DNA of 42,637 bases from an uncultured Anaerolineaceae bacterium (GCA_937967805.1 CALBTC010000499.1:1-42637), one strand, 5' to 3'. Shown: positions 25,911-35,143, counted from the first letter of the stretch. Notes: generated by a model from the letters alone, not told the origin. Numbers and translations: made by a program.

Positions 25911-26816
25911 ATGAACGTCTCAATTGTTCTCCTGAACTGGAATGCCGCCGCCGATACGATTGCCTGCTTGCAGCCGATGCTGGCCTGGCAGCGGGTACGG
26001 CCGTGTCTCATCGTTGTCGATAATGCGTCAGAGGGGAACGACGTGGCCCAAATTCAGCAGGCGTTGCCCGGCGTCCATCTCATCGAAAACAAGCGTAACG
26101 AGGGGTTTTCCGGCGGCTCCAACCGGGGGATGGCATTTGCCCTGGCGCAGGGGGATGCGCCTATTTTGCTGTTGAACAACGATGCGGCGATTGGCGAAAC
26201 GGCCGTCCTCCGTCTGGCCCAAACGCTGCAAGAGCGGTCCGAAATTGGCATGATCGTGACCCAACTTCTAGATGAAAATAACAGGCAAGTTGCTGTTGGC
26301 GGCAAAAACCCGGCGTTTCACATGCAGACACGGGTGCAAACCTTTGCCAATGATGACCCGGTGCAGACGGTAGAAACAATTTCGGGAACGGCCGTACTCA
26401 TTCGAGCTGTCATGCTGCGGCAGGTGGGGCTGCTGGATGAGCGTTTCTTTTTTAGCACCGAGATGGCTGATTTGTCCTTGCGAGCGCGGCAGCATGGCTT
26501 TATCTGCGCCGTGGATCGACGGGCTCAGGCCAGCCACGCCGTGAGCCGGTCAGCCTCGCTTCGTAATTCGCTTTATGTCTATTACATCGTGCGTAATCGG
26601 TTTTTGATTTTGCGCAAGCATTACCGTTGGCGGCTGGAACTGCACGCATTTTGGCTGGCATACACGGTGGCGCTGTGGCTCAAGCTGTGGCTGGGCGGCC
26701 AACGGGTGACTGCTAAAGCGGTCTGGCTGGCGCTGGTGGATGGGGTGAACGGCCGTTTTGGCGGCCAAAATGAGCGTGTACTGGCCGCTTGCGCCGGAGT
26801 AGACGACCCGAGATGA
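25911..26816 (+). CDS. GT2-family glycosyltransferase
   Basis: 301 residues. It starts MNVSIVLLNWNAAADTIACL, with the GT-A fold NW(N/G) motif, VVDNASEGNDV, the nucleotide-sugar loop NEGFSGGSNRGM and the metal-binding ILLLNNDAAI (DxD-like). The acceptor half has SGTAVLIRAVMLRQVGLLDE. Such GT2 enzymes often add rhamnose or similar sugars at the cytoplasmic face. No membrane segment is obvious. It is the first of three genes in a + strand run: the next gene starts inside its stop codon (ATGA at 26813-26816). Confidence 0.9.
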   Translation: MNVSIVLLNWNAAADTIACLQPMLAWQRVRPCLIVVDNASEGNDVAQIQQALPGVHLIENKRNEGFSGGSNRGMAFALAQGDAPILLLNNDAAIGETAVLRLAQTLQERSEIGMIVTQLLDENNRQVAVGGKNPAFHMQTRVQTFANDDPVQTVETISGTAVLIRAVMLRQVGLLDERFFFSTEMADLSLRARQHGFICAVDRRAQASHAVSRSASLRNSLYVYYIVRNRFLILRKHYRWRLELHAFWLAYTVALWLKLWLGGQRVTAKAVWLALVDGVNGRFGGQNERVLAACAGVDDPR

Positions 26817-27829
26817 ACATTCTTTATTACCTCACTATTTTGCCACCCAAAATGCCTCGGGCTGAGGCGCTGTCGCAGGAGATTGCCGCTTTGCGCCGCC
26901 GGTTTGGTGGGGAAATTATTTATCTGAATCCCAACATTGCCTCCCCAATTCATTTGCCTCGCCTATTATTTGGCTTTCATAAATGGTCAGAGATTCGTCG
27001 CCGCGAAGCCGAAGTTGACCTGCATCACGTTTACAATCCCGATCCGTTTCCCTTTCCCATTTTGCGCTTTATGCAAAAACCGGTTGTCTATTCGCTCAGC
27101 AGCGGCATCGGGCAGAAACGGCCGAATCTGCGCTTCCTGGCAAAAATAACGGCCGTTACCGTGCCGGACAAACGCAGCTTTGAGCGGCTGCGCGGTTGGG
27201 GCTTGAACAATGTGCATCTGGTGCGGGCGGGGGTTGAAAGCGGCCGTTTCAGCCACACGCCCCAACCGTTGAATGGTAAATTCCGGCTGCTGGTGGCTTC
27301 TGCCCCGTGGACCAAAGCCCAATTCCAGAGCAAAGGCGTCGATGCCCTGCTGACGCTGGCGGCACAGCGAGACGATATCGAACTGGTTTGCCTCTGGCGC
27401 GGCGAGCTGCTGGAGGAGATGCAGCAACGGATTGCGACACACAATCTGGCCGACCGGGTGCAGGTGGTTGATAAACTGGTAGATGTGAACGAAGTTTTGG
27501 GCACAGTTCAGGCCACGATCAATCTGGCGGCAAATGCGGCCATCATTAAAGCGTACCCGCACTCGCTGCTGGATTCATTGGCGGCGGGCAAGCCGGTGCT
27601 GGTCAGCCGGGCTATCCCGATGGCCGACTACGTAGCCCAAACGGGCTGCGGTGTGGTGGTGGAAGCCGTCACCCCGGAAGCGATTGGGCAGGCGGTGGAT
27701 GAGCTGGCGGCGAATTATAAGGAGATGGTGGAAACGGCCGTGCGCGCCGGCCGGCGCGATTTTTCTTTAGAATCCATGATTGATTCCTATCGCCAGGTGT
27801 ATCAGGCTGTTTTAGCAGAGGCGGCATGA
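26813..27829 (+). CDS. GT4-family glycosyltransferase
   Basis: 338 residues from ATG 26813, which overlaps the previous stop by ATGA, supporting translational coupling. The N-terminal half begins MNILYYLTILPPKMPRAEAL; the C-terminal half has LLVASAPWTKAQF, LADRVQVVDKLVDVN and the donor motif HSLLDSLAAGKPVLVS. The last lacks a clean E-x7-E (the first acid is replaced: LLDSLAAGKPVLVSRA), which is common in divergent GT4 members. The fold is GT-B. The next gene again starts in an ATGA overlap at 27826. Sugar and acceptor are unknown. Confidence 0.85.
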   Translation: MNILYYLTILPPKMPRAEALSQEIAALRRRFGGEIIYLNPNIASPIHLPRLLFGFHKWSEIRRREAEVDLHHVYNPDPFPFPILRFMQKPVVYSLSSGIGQKRPNLRFLAKITAVTVPDKRSFERLRGWGLNNVHLVRAGVESGRFSHTPQPLNGKFRLLVASAPWTKAQFQSKGVDALLTLAAQRDDIELVCLWRGELLEEMQQRIATHNLADRVQVVDKLVDVNEVLGTVQATINLAANAAIIKAYPHSLLDSLAAGKPVLVSRAIPMADYVAQTGCGVVVEAVTPEAIGQAVDELAANYKEMVETAVRAGRRDFSLESMIDSYRQVYQAVLAEAA

Positions 27830-29070
27830 AAATTTTGCACGTTGTGCAAGGGTATCATCCCGTGGTTGGCGGCTCGGAGTGGCTGGTGAAGAATTTGTCT
27901 GAGCAGCTCGTAGCCCGCTACCAGGACGAAGTGACGGTTTTTACGCCCGCGGCCAGTAAGCCCGCTTACTTTTGGCGCAACGAAGGCGGCCCGCTGCCGG
28001 TGGGCAGTGAGCAGATCAATGGCGTCACCGTGCGCCGCCTGCCGCTGTTTCGCGGCCTGCGTCTGGTGCGGATGCTGCTGGCCCACGGCTTTCACCGCTT
28101 TCGCCTGCCTTACCACGACTGGGCGCGGACCATTCAGGTAGGTCCCTTGATGTTTGGTCTGCCCAAAGCAATTGCCAACAGCGGGGCGGAAATCGTGTTT
28201 GCCACCGCTTTCCCCTTTATGCACATGTATGCTGCGGTGGCTGGGGCGCGCCGGGCAGGCGTTCCGGTTGTGCTGCTGGGCGCCATTCACACGGCCGACG
28301 CCTGGGGGTATGATCGCCAGATGATGTACAATGCCATTGCCCAGGCGGATGCCTACATTGCCCACACCACTTTTGAGCGTGATCACTTAACAGCCAGGGG
28401 GATCGCCGCCGACAAGATTCACGTGATTGGGGCCGGGGTCAATGTTGAAGCGATTGTGGGGGGGAACGGCCGTCTCATCCGCAAACGTTACAATTTGGGC
28501 GATGACCCTGTATTATTGGTTCTAGGTCGCCAGTCGGAATTGAAGCGGCTGGATACAGCGATCAAGGCGATGCCACATATTTGGGCACAGCAGCCCAACG
28601 CTCATTTGATCATGGCCGGGTCCAGAACCAACTACTCTTCCCAGTTAGACAAAATGATCGCTGAAATGCCATCAGAGCAGCAACCTAAAATTATCATCAT
28701 CAACGACTTTCCTGAGAGCGACAAGCCAAACTTACTGGCAGCGGCCGATCTGCTGGTACATCCTTCCGGCAATGAATCGTTTGGCATTGTGTTTGTGGAG
28801 GCGTGGGCGGCGGGCAAGCCGGTCATCGGGACAGATGTGGGCGCTCTGGCTTCGCTGATTGCCGACGGGAAAGATGGTCTGCTGTTTCGCTATGGTGAAC
28901 CAGAAAGTATGGCGCAGAAAGTGGTGCAGTTGTTGGCGCAGCCGGCACAGCGTGTTGCTATGGGCGCGGCCGGCCGGGAAAAAGTGTTGGCCAACTATAC
29001 TTGGGACAGGGTAGCTGATAAGGTGCGGCAGGTTTACGCGGAAACGATTGCCCGGCACCAAAGGAACTAA
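27826..29070 (+). CDS. GT4-family glycosyltransferase
   Basis: 414 residues; ATGA overlap with the preceding gene. It starts MKILHVVQGYHPVVGGSEWLV, with the G-G-S-E motif of GT4 donors' N-domain. Donor-domain landmarks are VLGRQSELKRLDTAIKAM, PSGNESFGIVFVEAWAAGKP (an E-x7-E pattern) and GTDVGALASLI. The length is full for the family. It closes the + strand run of three. A 31-codon frame and then a convergent methyltransferase gene follow at once. Confidence 0.92.
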   Translation: MKILHVVQGYHPVVGGSEWLVKNLSEQLVARYQDEVTVFTPAASKPAYFWRNEGGPLPVGSEQINGVTVRRLPLFRGLRLVRMLLAHGFHRFRLPYHDWARTIQVGPLMFGLPKAIANSGAEIVFATAFPFMHMYAAVAGARRAGVPVVLLGAIHTADAWGYDRQMMYNAIAQADAYIAHTTFERDHLTARGIAADKIHVIGAGVNVEAIVGGNGRLIRKRYNLGDDPVLLVLGRQSELKRLDTAIKAMPHIWAQQPNAHLIMAGSRTNYSSQLDKMIAEMPSEQQPKIIIINDFPESDKPNLLAAADLLVHPSGNESFGIVFVEAWAAGKPVIGTDVGALASLIADGKDGLLFRYGEPESMAQKVVQLLAQPAQRVAMGAAGREKVLANYTWDRVADKVRQVYAETIARHQRN

Positions 29071-29073
29071 ACG

Positions 29074-29169
29074 ATGAAGGATAAGCAGGTTCCTGACAGT
29101 CTGGCACAAAAGTATAATGAATGCCTGGGTCTGCGGCAAAGCTACGTTGACTTTGTGATTACCAAATAA
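29074..29169 (+). CDS. Possible 31-residue ORF, unrecognised
   Basis: ATG at 29074 follows AAGGA (29061-29065) by 8 bases; the Shine-Dalgarno-like sequence overlaps the stop of the preceding GT4 gene. The reading frame gives MKDKQVPDSLAQKYNE and ends in YVDFVITK. It resembles no family I know. Its last 28 bases run antisense into the end of the methyltransferase gene. It may be a small coupled peptide, or the head of a gene cut off by recombination at this convergent junction. Confidence 0.3.
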   Translation: MKDKQVPDSLAQKYNECLGLRQSYVDFVITK

Positions 29170-29867
29170 AAACGATTCGTGTGTGCAGTTGGCGAGGTTG
29201 ACAGCTTAATGGGGTGGAAGAGGGCCATGCCCGAAATGCGGTTGTACAAATTGGTGAAGCGGGCCAGCAGACGGGGCTGCTGCTGTGCCCGCACCGCTCG
29301 GGCAAAACTGCGTCCTTGCCAGGCAAAATCCCCGGCATAATATGGCTGGGTTGTGGCCGGCTGCAAGGCCTGGGCAAACCCGGACAATTGTTCTGGGCTG
29401 GGTAAACCATACTCAACGTGCTCATTTAAATATTGATGCGGCCGTCCTAAGACCTGCAAGTGCAGTTCGTTCAGCTTTACTTCGAGCTGAATATGTGCCT
29501 TGCTGCCGTAAGGGGCGGCCACAATGACAGTTTCCCGGCTGACGCGCAGACATTCCTGAATAAACGGTAGGCGTGTGGGACGGGGTAAATGCTCCAGCGT
29601 GTCGATGTTGACCACGGCGTCGAAGGTGTTTTTGGCAAACGGTAGTTTGCCGCCATCCCCCAGAATGTGCCCGGTACCATCAGGATTGATGGAGATGGTA
29701 CGATAGCGTAGAAACCGTTCCAGCAAGTCTTGGCGCCCACCGACATCCAGCACGTTTTTGCTGCTGTTGCTGCCAAGTGCATCTTGCAGCAGCTGGCTAA
29801 CCACAGCATGCCGCTCATAAACATCGTAGGGTGCCAGGCGGTTTGTAAGCAATGCAACGGCTCTCAT
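29142..29867 (-). CDS. Class I SAM-dependent methyltransferase
   Basis: 241 residues. Motif I is NVLDVGGRQDLLERFL (G-G in place of the usual G-C-G), motif II-like acidic residue lies near INPDGTG, motif III is GDGGKLPFAKNTFDAVVNIDTLEHLP (short form of Methyltransf_11), and VIVAAPYG is post-motif. The C-terminal third is basic and ends YLVITKST. It most likely methylates a sugar or a glycan end. Start ATG overlaps the preceding GT4's stop (ATGA at 29864-29867), so the two are coupled; a third, coiled-coil, gene sits upstream in the same way. Confidence 0.85.
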   Translation of the reverse strand: MRAVALLTNRLAPYDVYERHAVVSQLLQDALGSNSSKNVLDVGGRQDLLERFLRYRTISINPDGTGHILGDGGKLPFAKNTFDAVVNIDTLEHLPRPTRLPFIQECLRVSRETVIVAAPYGSKAHIQLEVKLNELHLQVLGRPHQYLNEHVEYGLPSPEQLSGFAQALQPATTQPYYAGDFAWQGRSFARAVRAQQQPRLLARFTNLYNRISGMALFHPIKLSTSPTAHTNRFYLVITKST

Positions 29868-30928
29868 GGGTTGGCAATTTTCTCGATCAGCGCATGCATT
29901 TGCTCTAAAATTAGCGCCGGTGCAAACTTTTGCGCTTGCTGCCGCTGTTGCTCAATGACTTTTTGCTTCAGCGTCGCATCTGTTTGGAGTTGGTGAATCA
30001 GCTCAGCGATAACGTCAAAACGCTTTTGTTTAATGAGGATGCCGGAACCGCCTAGCACTTCGGGAACGGCCGTACAGTCATAAGCAATAATTGGCAGATC
30101 AAAGCGCATACTTTCTATGAGCGGAATGCCAAATCCTTCATGCTCGCTCATGCTTATGTAAACATCGGCAATCTGGTAATAAGCGGCCAGGGCTTCCAGC
30201 GTGACGTGTCCGGTAAATGTGACAACATCCTCTAAGGCATACTGAGCCACAAATTCGGCCAGCCAATCGGCATACACGGGTGTGTAACGTCGAGCACCTA
30301 CCAAAAAAAGATGCACATCTGGTTCTATTTGCCGGTATTGATGCACTATTTTGATAATGTCTTCACAACGCTTGTTTGGCGATATCCTACCTACAAACAG
30401 CAAGTTTGTGCCGGCTCTTTTTCGGATTGTGCGGTCTGGAACGGCTCTTTGCAAGGTATTGGGAATGAGCAAGGGTAAAACATGGACATTCTGAAAACCG
30501 GCGGTTTTTACTGCCTGGGCGCTGAACTGTGAAAAAGCCAGGGCCAGACGTGTTTTTTCACGAAACTGTTTTAGTTCGGCTTCGCCTCTTTGGCTGGCCT
30601 GTTGTAATGTACCGCCTACGCCTGTGAAAAAGTGTGGAGGGGTGACGTTGTGATAGCAAAAGATAAGGGGGACATCTAGACTTTTTACCCAATCTGTGAC
30701 TTCATTGACCAGCGCGTAATGCAAGATGAGTAGATCGTTCGATTTCGGTTTGTAGCTGCGTAACGGCCGTACTCGACCGCTTAGATTATTATCAACTTCA
30801 CTGGCAAAAATTGTGGATTGATACCCCCAACTTTGCAAGGCTTCCTGTAAGGCCAACGCATAGTCCGAGACGGAGTAGCCAGGGCTGCTTTTACCGACTA
30901 CCTGGTGAATTGCCCGAATGTTGCTCAC
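29864..30928 (-). CDS. GT4-family glycosyltransferase (paralog of the 33578 gene)
   Basis: 354 residues. N-domain: MSNIRAIHQVVGKSSPGYSV, DLLILHYALV and FCYHNVTPPHFF. Donor domain: LLFVGRISPNKRCEDIIKI, FTGHVTLEALAAYYQIADVY, and SEHEGFGIPLIESMRF (E-x7-E), followed by AVPEVLGGSGIL. It shares HN(V/I)TP, VGR(I/L)(S/A)PNK, EDII and EGF motifs with the GT4 at 33578-34663, so the two are paralogs. Its ATG lies in the stop of a small coiled-coil gene just upstream, which suggests coupled production. Confidence 0.93.
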   Translation of the reverse strand: MSNIRAIHQVVGKSSPGYSVSDYALALQEALQSWGYQSTIFASEVDNNLSGRVRPLRSYKPKSNDLLILHYALVNEVTDWVKSLDVPLIFCYHNVTPPHFFTGVGGTLQQASQRGEAELKQFREKTRLALAFSQFSAQAVKTAGFQNVHVLPLLIPNTLQRAVPDRTIRKRAGTNLLFVGRISPNKRCEDIIKIVHQYRQIEPDVHLFLVGARRYTPVYADWLAEFVAQYALEDVVTFTGHVTLEALAAYYQIADVYISMSEHEGFGIPLIESMRFDLPIIAYDCTAVPEVLGGSGILIKQKRFDVIAELIHQLQTDATLKQKVIEQQRQQAQKFAPALILEQMHALIEKIANP

Positions 30929-31407
30929 GGTTGTTTTTGTTCCAATGCTTCAAGGCGTCTCTTTAAATCAGCCAGCTGCTTGTGCAGCGACTTGATTTCA
31001 TCGTCCTTTTTCTCCTCAGACGTGATAAGTTGATTGACAATGCGCAGGAGGCGATCATTAAATTTAATTTGTTTTTGACCGAGCTTATTGACATAAAATA
31101 AAACTAGTTGGTGAAAGGGACGTCTTATACGAGCAGCGAATGTTTTATCTGATGCTGGGATGGATAGCTCCAGCCAAATTTTGTCGTATTCTTTGATGGC
31201 ATTGTTCAACGCTTCACGCAGGTCTGAGATGGAAGAAGTGTCGTGGCTTAACGCATCTGAGCTAAGCGCAAATGCTGGCCAATGTGTGGGTGCTTTAAGT
31301 TCATACATTTTCAAGTTGTTGTAGATGCGTGCGGCGAGATCAGTTTGGTTAACGGCCGTTTTCTCCAGCTCAAATACCTGACGAACTGTATTTCTGTCTA
31401 AATCCAT
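30925..31407 (-). CDS. Small coiled-coil protein with W/R-rich module
   Basis: 160 residues from MDLDRNTVRQ; an ATG at 31464 would add 19 residues. No signal peptide or membrane segment. Residues about 86-128 (ASDKTF, then IRRPFHQLVLFYVNKLGQKQ, FNDRL) form a basic aromatic element, and residues about 130-158 a heptad coiled coil (IKSLHKQLADLKRRLEALEQ). The element matches the one in the 34667 protein and the tail of the GT2 at 37327. The gene ends in ATGA overlap with the GT4 gene that follows. I infer a role as accessory or docking subunit for that enzyme; the function is not known. Confidence 0.75.
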   Translation of the reverse strand: MDLDRNTVRQVFELEKTAVNQTDLAARIYNNLKMYELKAPTHWPAFALSSDALSHDTSSISDLREALNNAIKEYDKIWLELSIPASDKTFAARIRRPFHQLVLFYVNKLGQKQIKFNDRLLRIVNQLITSEEKKDDEIKSLHKQLADLKRRLEALEQKQP

Positions 31408-31481
31408 TTTGTTACAACCTGACCTGCTCAGAGGCTGATAGCGGTGCAACCTGGCTCTGAACATTTTTGATTTGGCAAAAG

Positions 31482-33473
31482 TTATCTGGTTATCAATGGA
31501 AGATTTACCCGCGTAATGTCACCTACGTATAACCAGACAGGCACGGTTTTAGGACTGCCATTTACCGGGTCTCCATTATTTGTAGCCGTTATAACGATGT
31601 TTCCCAAATTATGCCATTGATTTTGGGCATACGACGTTGTATTAACTGAAAACTCAATAGAAACGCTTTCGTTGGCCGTGAGAGAAGCGCCAGATGTTTG
31701 ATCGGCCGTAACCGCCCCTGCCGTACCGCTCGTATTAATGCTCCAATCAAATTGTTCACCGCCAATATTCTGTACCGAGCCAGAGATCATAGCAGTTGAT
31801 CCGGTACCGGCCTGATGATAAATGCGTAATTCACTGCCAGAAAAACTAAGTTTAGGCGGTAAAAATAGCGCGGTGTGGGCGGCGTCTCGCTGAAACATTG
31901 GCCAGGGTAGGCTGACTGCGTCGGCATTGCTACTAGTGGTTTCCTCGGAAATATAAATCGGTGCCTGTCGCCAAGTGGTGCCGCTGCGAATAATAGTCTC
32001 TAGCGCGCCATCCCCATCGACATCATGAACTAAGGGGGTATTGAGAATGATGCCGTTTGTTAGCCGGCTGGTGTCTACACTGCCGCTGCTGCCGTTGTGC
32101 TGAATCACCGTGACCTTATGTGTTTCCAGGGATGTGAGTACGATTTCCAGATTTCCATCGCCATCGATATCGGCCACAACAGGTGGGAAAGGAAAGACGT
32201 AAGGAGTAGACATGGGGAAGCCCGGCAGGTTATTGCCGTTGCCGCTCCAGGCATAGAGGGTTCGGCAATACGGTGTGCTGTCTTTGCCACAGCCAATGAT
32301 CACATCTTGCACGCCATTGCCATCCAGATCGGCCAGGGCAGGGGAGGAAGCCATGTTGTCGCTGGTGGGGCGTGGCCAGCCGGACACGACCGATCCATCG
32401 GCGTTCCAGGCATAAACCTGACGGCCGTTTACGTAGCCATTAAACAAGCCTGTACCCACCACAACTTCCAGTTCGCCGTCGCCATCAATATCGCCCAGCG
32501 CCGGGGATGATTCAATATTTTGTTCGGTAATCACTGGCCATCCCGGCACAAAAGAGGCGTCGCCATTGATGGCCCAAACGGTTGCCAATGAATAATCGGG
32601 CACATTGTAGATATCTGGGAAGGGACCATCAAAGTTATCTCCGTTCCAAGGCGGGCTGTTAGTGCCTATGATGATTTCATCGATACCGTCATTATCAATA
32701 TCGCCAATGGCGGCAGATGATTGGCCACCGCGCAGAATAATATCACCGCTTTCACGCTGAATGGGCCAGCCGGCCACCACGGCCCCATTGTGATGAAAGG
32801 CGCGAATGCGCCGGTCGAAGGCCATGGAGATAATTTCCAGATCGCCATCACCATCAATATCCCCCAACGTTGGTTCGGCACGAATGCCGTCACAAACGCC
32901 GTCTGGATCGCCTGCGGTAGGACCGCTGCCCATATCGTCTGGCATTACAAATGGCCAGCCCGGTTTAACAGCAAAAGTCCAGTTTGTACCTGAGGCAGAA
33001 GTAAGCTCGTAGGCGATTAGACCGCCATTGCGATTAATACTGGGATTATTGCCATCAGGACGGCCGCCGGCGGCCACCACAATTTCCAGATCACCATCAT
33101 TATCAATGTCGCCGATGGCGGGGGCGGCTTCTATTTTGCCGGTGGCCTGATTGGCACAGGCTTTGCCGGAAACGGCGTTGATCGCCTGAGCGGTTTGAGT
33201 TTCCCAAACTTTATTCCAACTGCTGCCGTTATAGGCAACTACATACAATACGCCATCTTCAGCGCCCACGACGATTTCTTTACGGCCGTTTCCGTTCAAA
33301 TCTGCTGCGACGGGTGATGACCGGGTAATGCGACTTCCGCCCAGAACAATGGTTGTGTCAGCGGGGGCAGCCAATAAAGAAGGGGTTGGGGTTGGTTTGT
33401 TTAGTAAATAGAGTAGCGTTACGAATGCCAGCAGCAATGTGCCAATGCTTAACCTGCTTTTTTCAATTCTCAA
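31482..33473 (-). CDS. Surface FG-GAP/VCBS beta-propeller protein
   Basis: 663 residues from a TTG at 33471-33473; AGGAG at 33482-33486, 8 bases upstream, decides this over an ATG at 33512. A single N-terminal hydrophobic segment (residues 7-25) is a signal or anchor. Eight Asp-rich Ca-binding loops follow, in the FG-GAP manner: DLNGNGRKE, DIDNDGDLE, DIDGDGDLE, DIDNDGIDE, DIDGDGELE, DLDGNGVQD, DIDGDGNLE and DVDGDGALE, so a seven- to eight-blade propeller. A C-terminal beta domain (residues about 545-650) ends in NLPLITR. It probably is displayed on the cell surface and binds ligand. Its position amid glycan genes suggests that it is a glycoprotein or its acceptor. Confidence 0.9.
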   Translation of the reverse strand: MRIEKSRLSIGTLLLAFVTLLYLLNKPTPTPSLLAAPADTTIVLGGSRITRSSPVAADLNGNGRKEIVVGAEDGVLYVVAYNGSSWNKVWETQTAQAINAVSGKACANQATGKIEAAPAIGDIDNDGDLEIVVAAGGRPDGNNPSINRNGGLIAYELTSASGTNWTFAVKPGWPFVMPDDMGSGPTAGDPDGVCDGIRAEPTLGDIDGDGDLEIISMAFDRRIRAFHHNGAVVAGWPIQRESGDIILRGGQSSAAIGDIDNDGIDEIIIGTNSPPWNGDNFDGPFPDIYNVPDYSLATVWAINGDASFVPGWPVITEQNIESSPALGDIDGDGELEVVVGTGLFNGYVNGRQVYAWNADGSVVSGWPRPTSDNMASSPALADLDGNGVQDVIIGCGKDSTPYCRTLYAWSGNGNNLPGFPMSTPYVFPFPPVVADIDGDGNLEIVLTSLETHKVTVIQHNGSSGSVDTSRLTNGIILNTPLVHDVDGDGALETIIRSGTTWRQAPIYISEETTSSNADAVSLPWPMFQRDAAHTALFLPPKLSFSGSELRIYHQAGTGSTAMISGSVQNIGGEQFDWSINTSGTAGAVTADQTSGASLTANESVSIEFSVNTTSYAQNQWHNLGNIVITATNNGDPVNGSPKTVPVWLYVGDITRVNLPLITR

Positions 33474-33577
33474 AATACAAGCTCCTAAAATCAGATACAG
33501 ATACAAAGTCAAATTTGTGCCATTTTAAAGGAACAATTCTTATTCCATATGGCCTAACGATAGGCTTTATGTACTTT

Positions 33578-34663
33578 CTAATTTTGGGGTATGTCTAATT
33601 TCTTAAGTGCTTCTTGCAGGCGGGCTTCCACGGCCTCTGGCAAAAACGCTTGCAGACGTTGTTGTTGGGTCGCAATGATTTGCTGCCTTAAAGCGGGGTC
33701 GGTCAACATGAGATGAGCCATTTGGGCCACTTCCAAATGGCCTAGCCGGTTAAACAAAATGCCTGCCTGGCCTAAGGTTTCGGGAACGGCCGTTGCCTTT
33801 CTAGCTAAGATAGGCAGACCAAAAAACATCGATTCAATCAACGGCACACAAAACCCTTCGTGCTGGCTGGCCGAGATAAACAGGTGCGAATTTTGGTAAT
33901 AGGTTTTTAGCTGTTGGTCAGAAACGCGTCCGGGAAAGGAAACATGGGCGCTTAAATCGAGCGCAGCTACCAGCTCTTTTAAGGCAGCCACATACAGCGT
34001 AATGCTTTGTGATCCCACAAGGTAAAGGTGTGCTTGAGGATTCATTTGATTTTTATAAACATGAAAAAGGCGAATGATGTCTTCGAGCGCTTTGTTGGGC
34101 GCCAGTCGGCCCACGGACAGCCAGTTGGTTTTGTTTTGATCGCGCAGGGTGGCTTGCAGGGTGGTATCAGCCGGTAAGGATTGCCAGGTATCCACGGGTA
34201 GAAAGATGGGCACAACGGCCGTTTTGGCGGCAGTAAACCCAATGTCGATCAGCTCCTGACGATTGAAATTGGAAACGCCAATGGCCAGGTCCGTTTGAAT
34301 TAGCTGTTTTAAGAGCAGCCGGCCCAGGCGGCAGTTGTTCTGATTGTATTTGTCCCATTTGGCATACAGGTGTGCTGGCGTAATGTTGTGATAGATCAAG
34401 ACGCGCCGGCATTGAGCGGTTAAATAAAGATAGGCGCTGTAATGGAAGATGCCGTAATGGTAGATGAGGATATCTTCTTTTTGGGCGAGAAACGGCCGAA
34501 TTTCTGGTAACGGCCGTACGTGCTTCTTTAGTTCAGGCGTGACGTATTGCGCAAAAATATTCGTTTCAAAGCCCCATTTTTTCAGGCGTTTGTTGATTTC
34601 CAGAATATGGTTTGAAGTGGCATCCCCAGAGGTCATGCTGGGTACAAGTTGATGAATTCGCAT
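33578..34663 (-). CDS. GT4-family glycosyltransferase (paralog of the 29864 gene)
   Basis: 361 residues. MRIHQLVPSMTSGDATSNHI opens the N-domain; DILIYHYGIF and IYHNITPAHLY recur in its paralog. Donor domain: WLSVGRLAPNKALEDIIRL, VSFPGRVSDQQLKTYY, SQHEGFCVPLIESMFFGLPI (E-x7-E) and AVPETLGQAGILF. It stands 3 bases after the stop of a small coiled-coil gene, repeating the arrangement seen at 29.9-31.4 kb. An isolated surface-propeller gene lies next downstream. Sugar and acceptor are unknown. Confidence 0.93.
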   Translation of the reverse strand: MRIHQLVPSMTSGDATSNHILEINKRLKKWGFETNIFAQYVTPELKKHVRPLPEIRPFLAQKEDILIYHYGIFHYSAYLYLTAQCRRVLIYHNITPAHLYAKWDKYNQNNCRLGRLLLKQLIQTDLAIGVSNFNRQELIDIGFTAAKTAVVPIFLPVDTWQSLPADTTLQATLRDQNKTNWLSVGRLAPNKALEDIIRLFHVYKNQMNPQAHLYLVGSQSITLYVAALKELVAALDLSAHVSFPGRVSDQQLKTYYQNSHLFISASQHEGFCVPLIESMFFGLPILARKATAVPETLGQAGILFNRLGHLEVAQMAHLMLTDPALRQQIIATQQQRLQAFLPEAVEARLQEALKKLDIPQN

Positions 34664-34666
34664 AGA

Positions 34667-35137
34667 TTATTGTTCGTGCAGATGATTGGCGGTGAGGCTT
34701 GATTCCAGCCGCTTCACCTTTGTTTCTAAATCGGCAATGGTTTGCCTATTTTCCTTCAGCGTGGTTTCCATTTCCATGAGCAAAAGCGCAATTTGCCCGT
34801 TGATGGTGGATTGTTGTTTGATGATAGGGCGTACATACCATTTGGTAGACATCCAGTTCCAAAGCCGGCGCAGTCGCACAATCCACGGGCCAATAAGAGG
34901 CGCTTCTGACGTGAACTCCGGCTCTTGTAGCTGGTGCAGCAACATTAAATCAATAAATGTTTCGTGATTGTTAGGTTTTGCGTCTAATTCTTGCAGATTG
35001 TCTGTTTGTGCGTTGCGCAAACTTTCTGGACCCATCACAGAAAAATCAGGGATTGCTTTTCCTTTTATCTGCGCGGCAATCAGGTTCAAAATCTCTTCTT
35101 GATTAATATTGGAATCTCTAATTTCAATCATGCCCAT
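34667..35137 (-). CDS. Small coiled-coil protein with W/R-rich module
   Basis: 156 residues (MGMIEIRDSN; the Met at residue 3 could also be the start). Residues about 80-110 hold LIGPWIVRLRRLWNW followed by STKWYVRPIIKQQ; residues about 115-150 are a heptad coiled coil (LLMEMETTLKEN, ADLETKVKRLESSL). There is no signal peptide. The R-x-x-W / K-W-x-V-R pattern is the same as in the C-terminal tail of the GT2 at 37327 and, less tightly, in the 30925 protein. It sits immediately upstream of a GT4 gene and 6 bases after the GT-C-like gene. A role as membrane-docking or scaffold subunit is inferred. Confidence 0.75.
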   Translation of the reverse strand: MGMIEIRDSNINQEEILNLIAAQIKGKAIPDFSVMGPESLRNAQTDNLQELDAKPNNHETFIDLMLLHQLQEPEFTSEAPLIGPWIVRLRRLWNWMSTKWYVRPIIKQQSTINGQIALLLMEMETTLKENRQTIADLETKVKRLESSLTANHLHEQ

Positions 35138-35143
35138 AACTAT

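Noticed and set aside
29142..29169. The ending VITK on both strands at the convergent junction
   Set aside because: It follows from a near-palindrome, TTTGGTAATCACAAA, so it is not evidence of homology.
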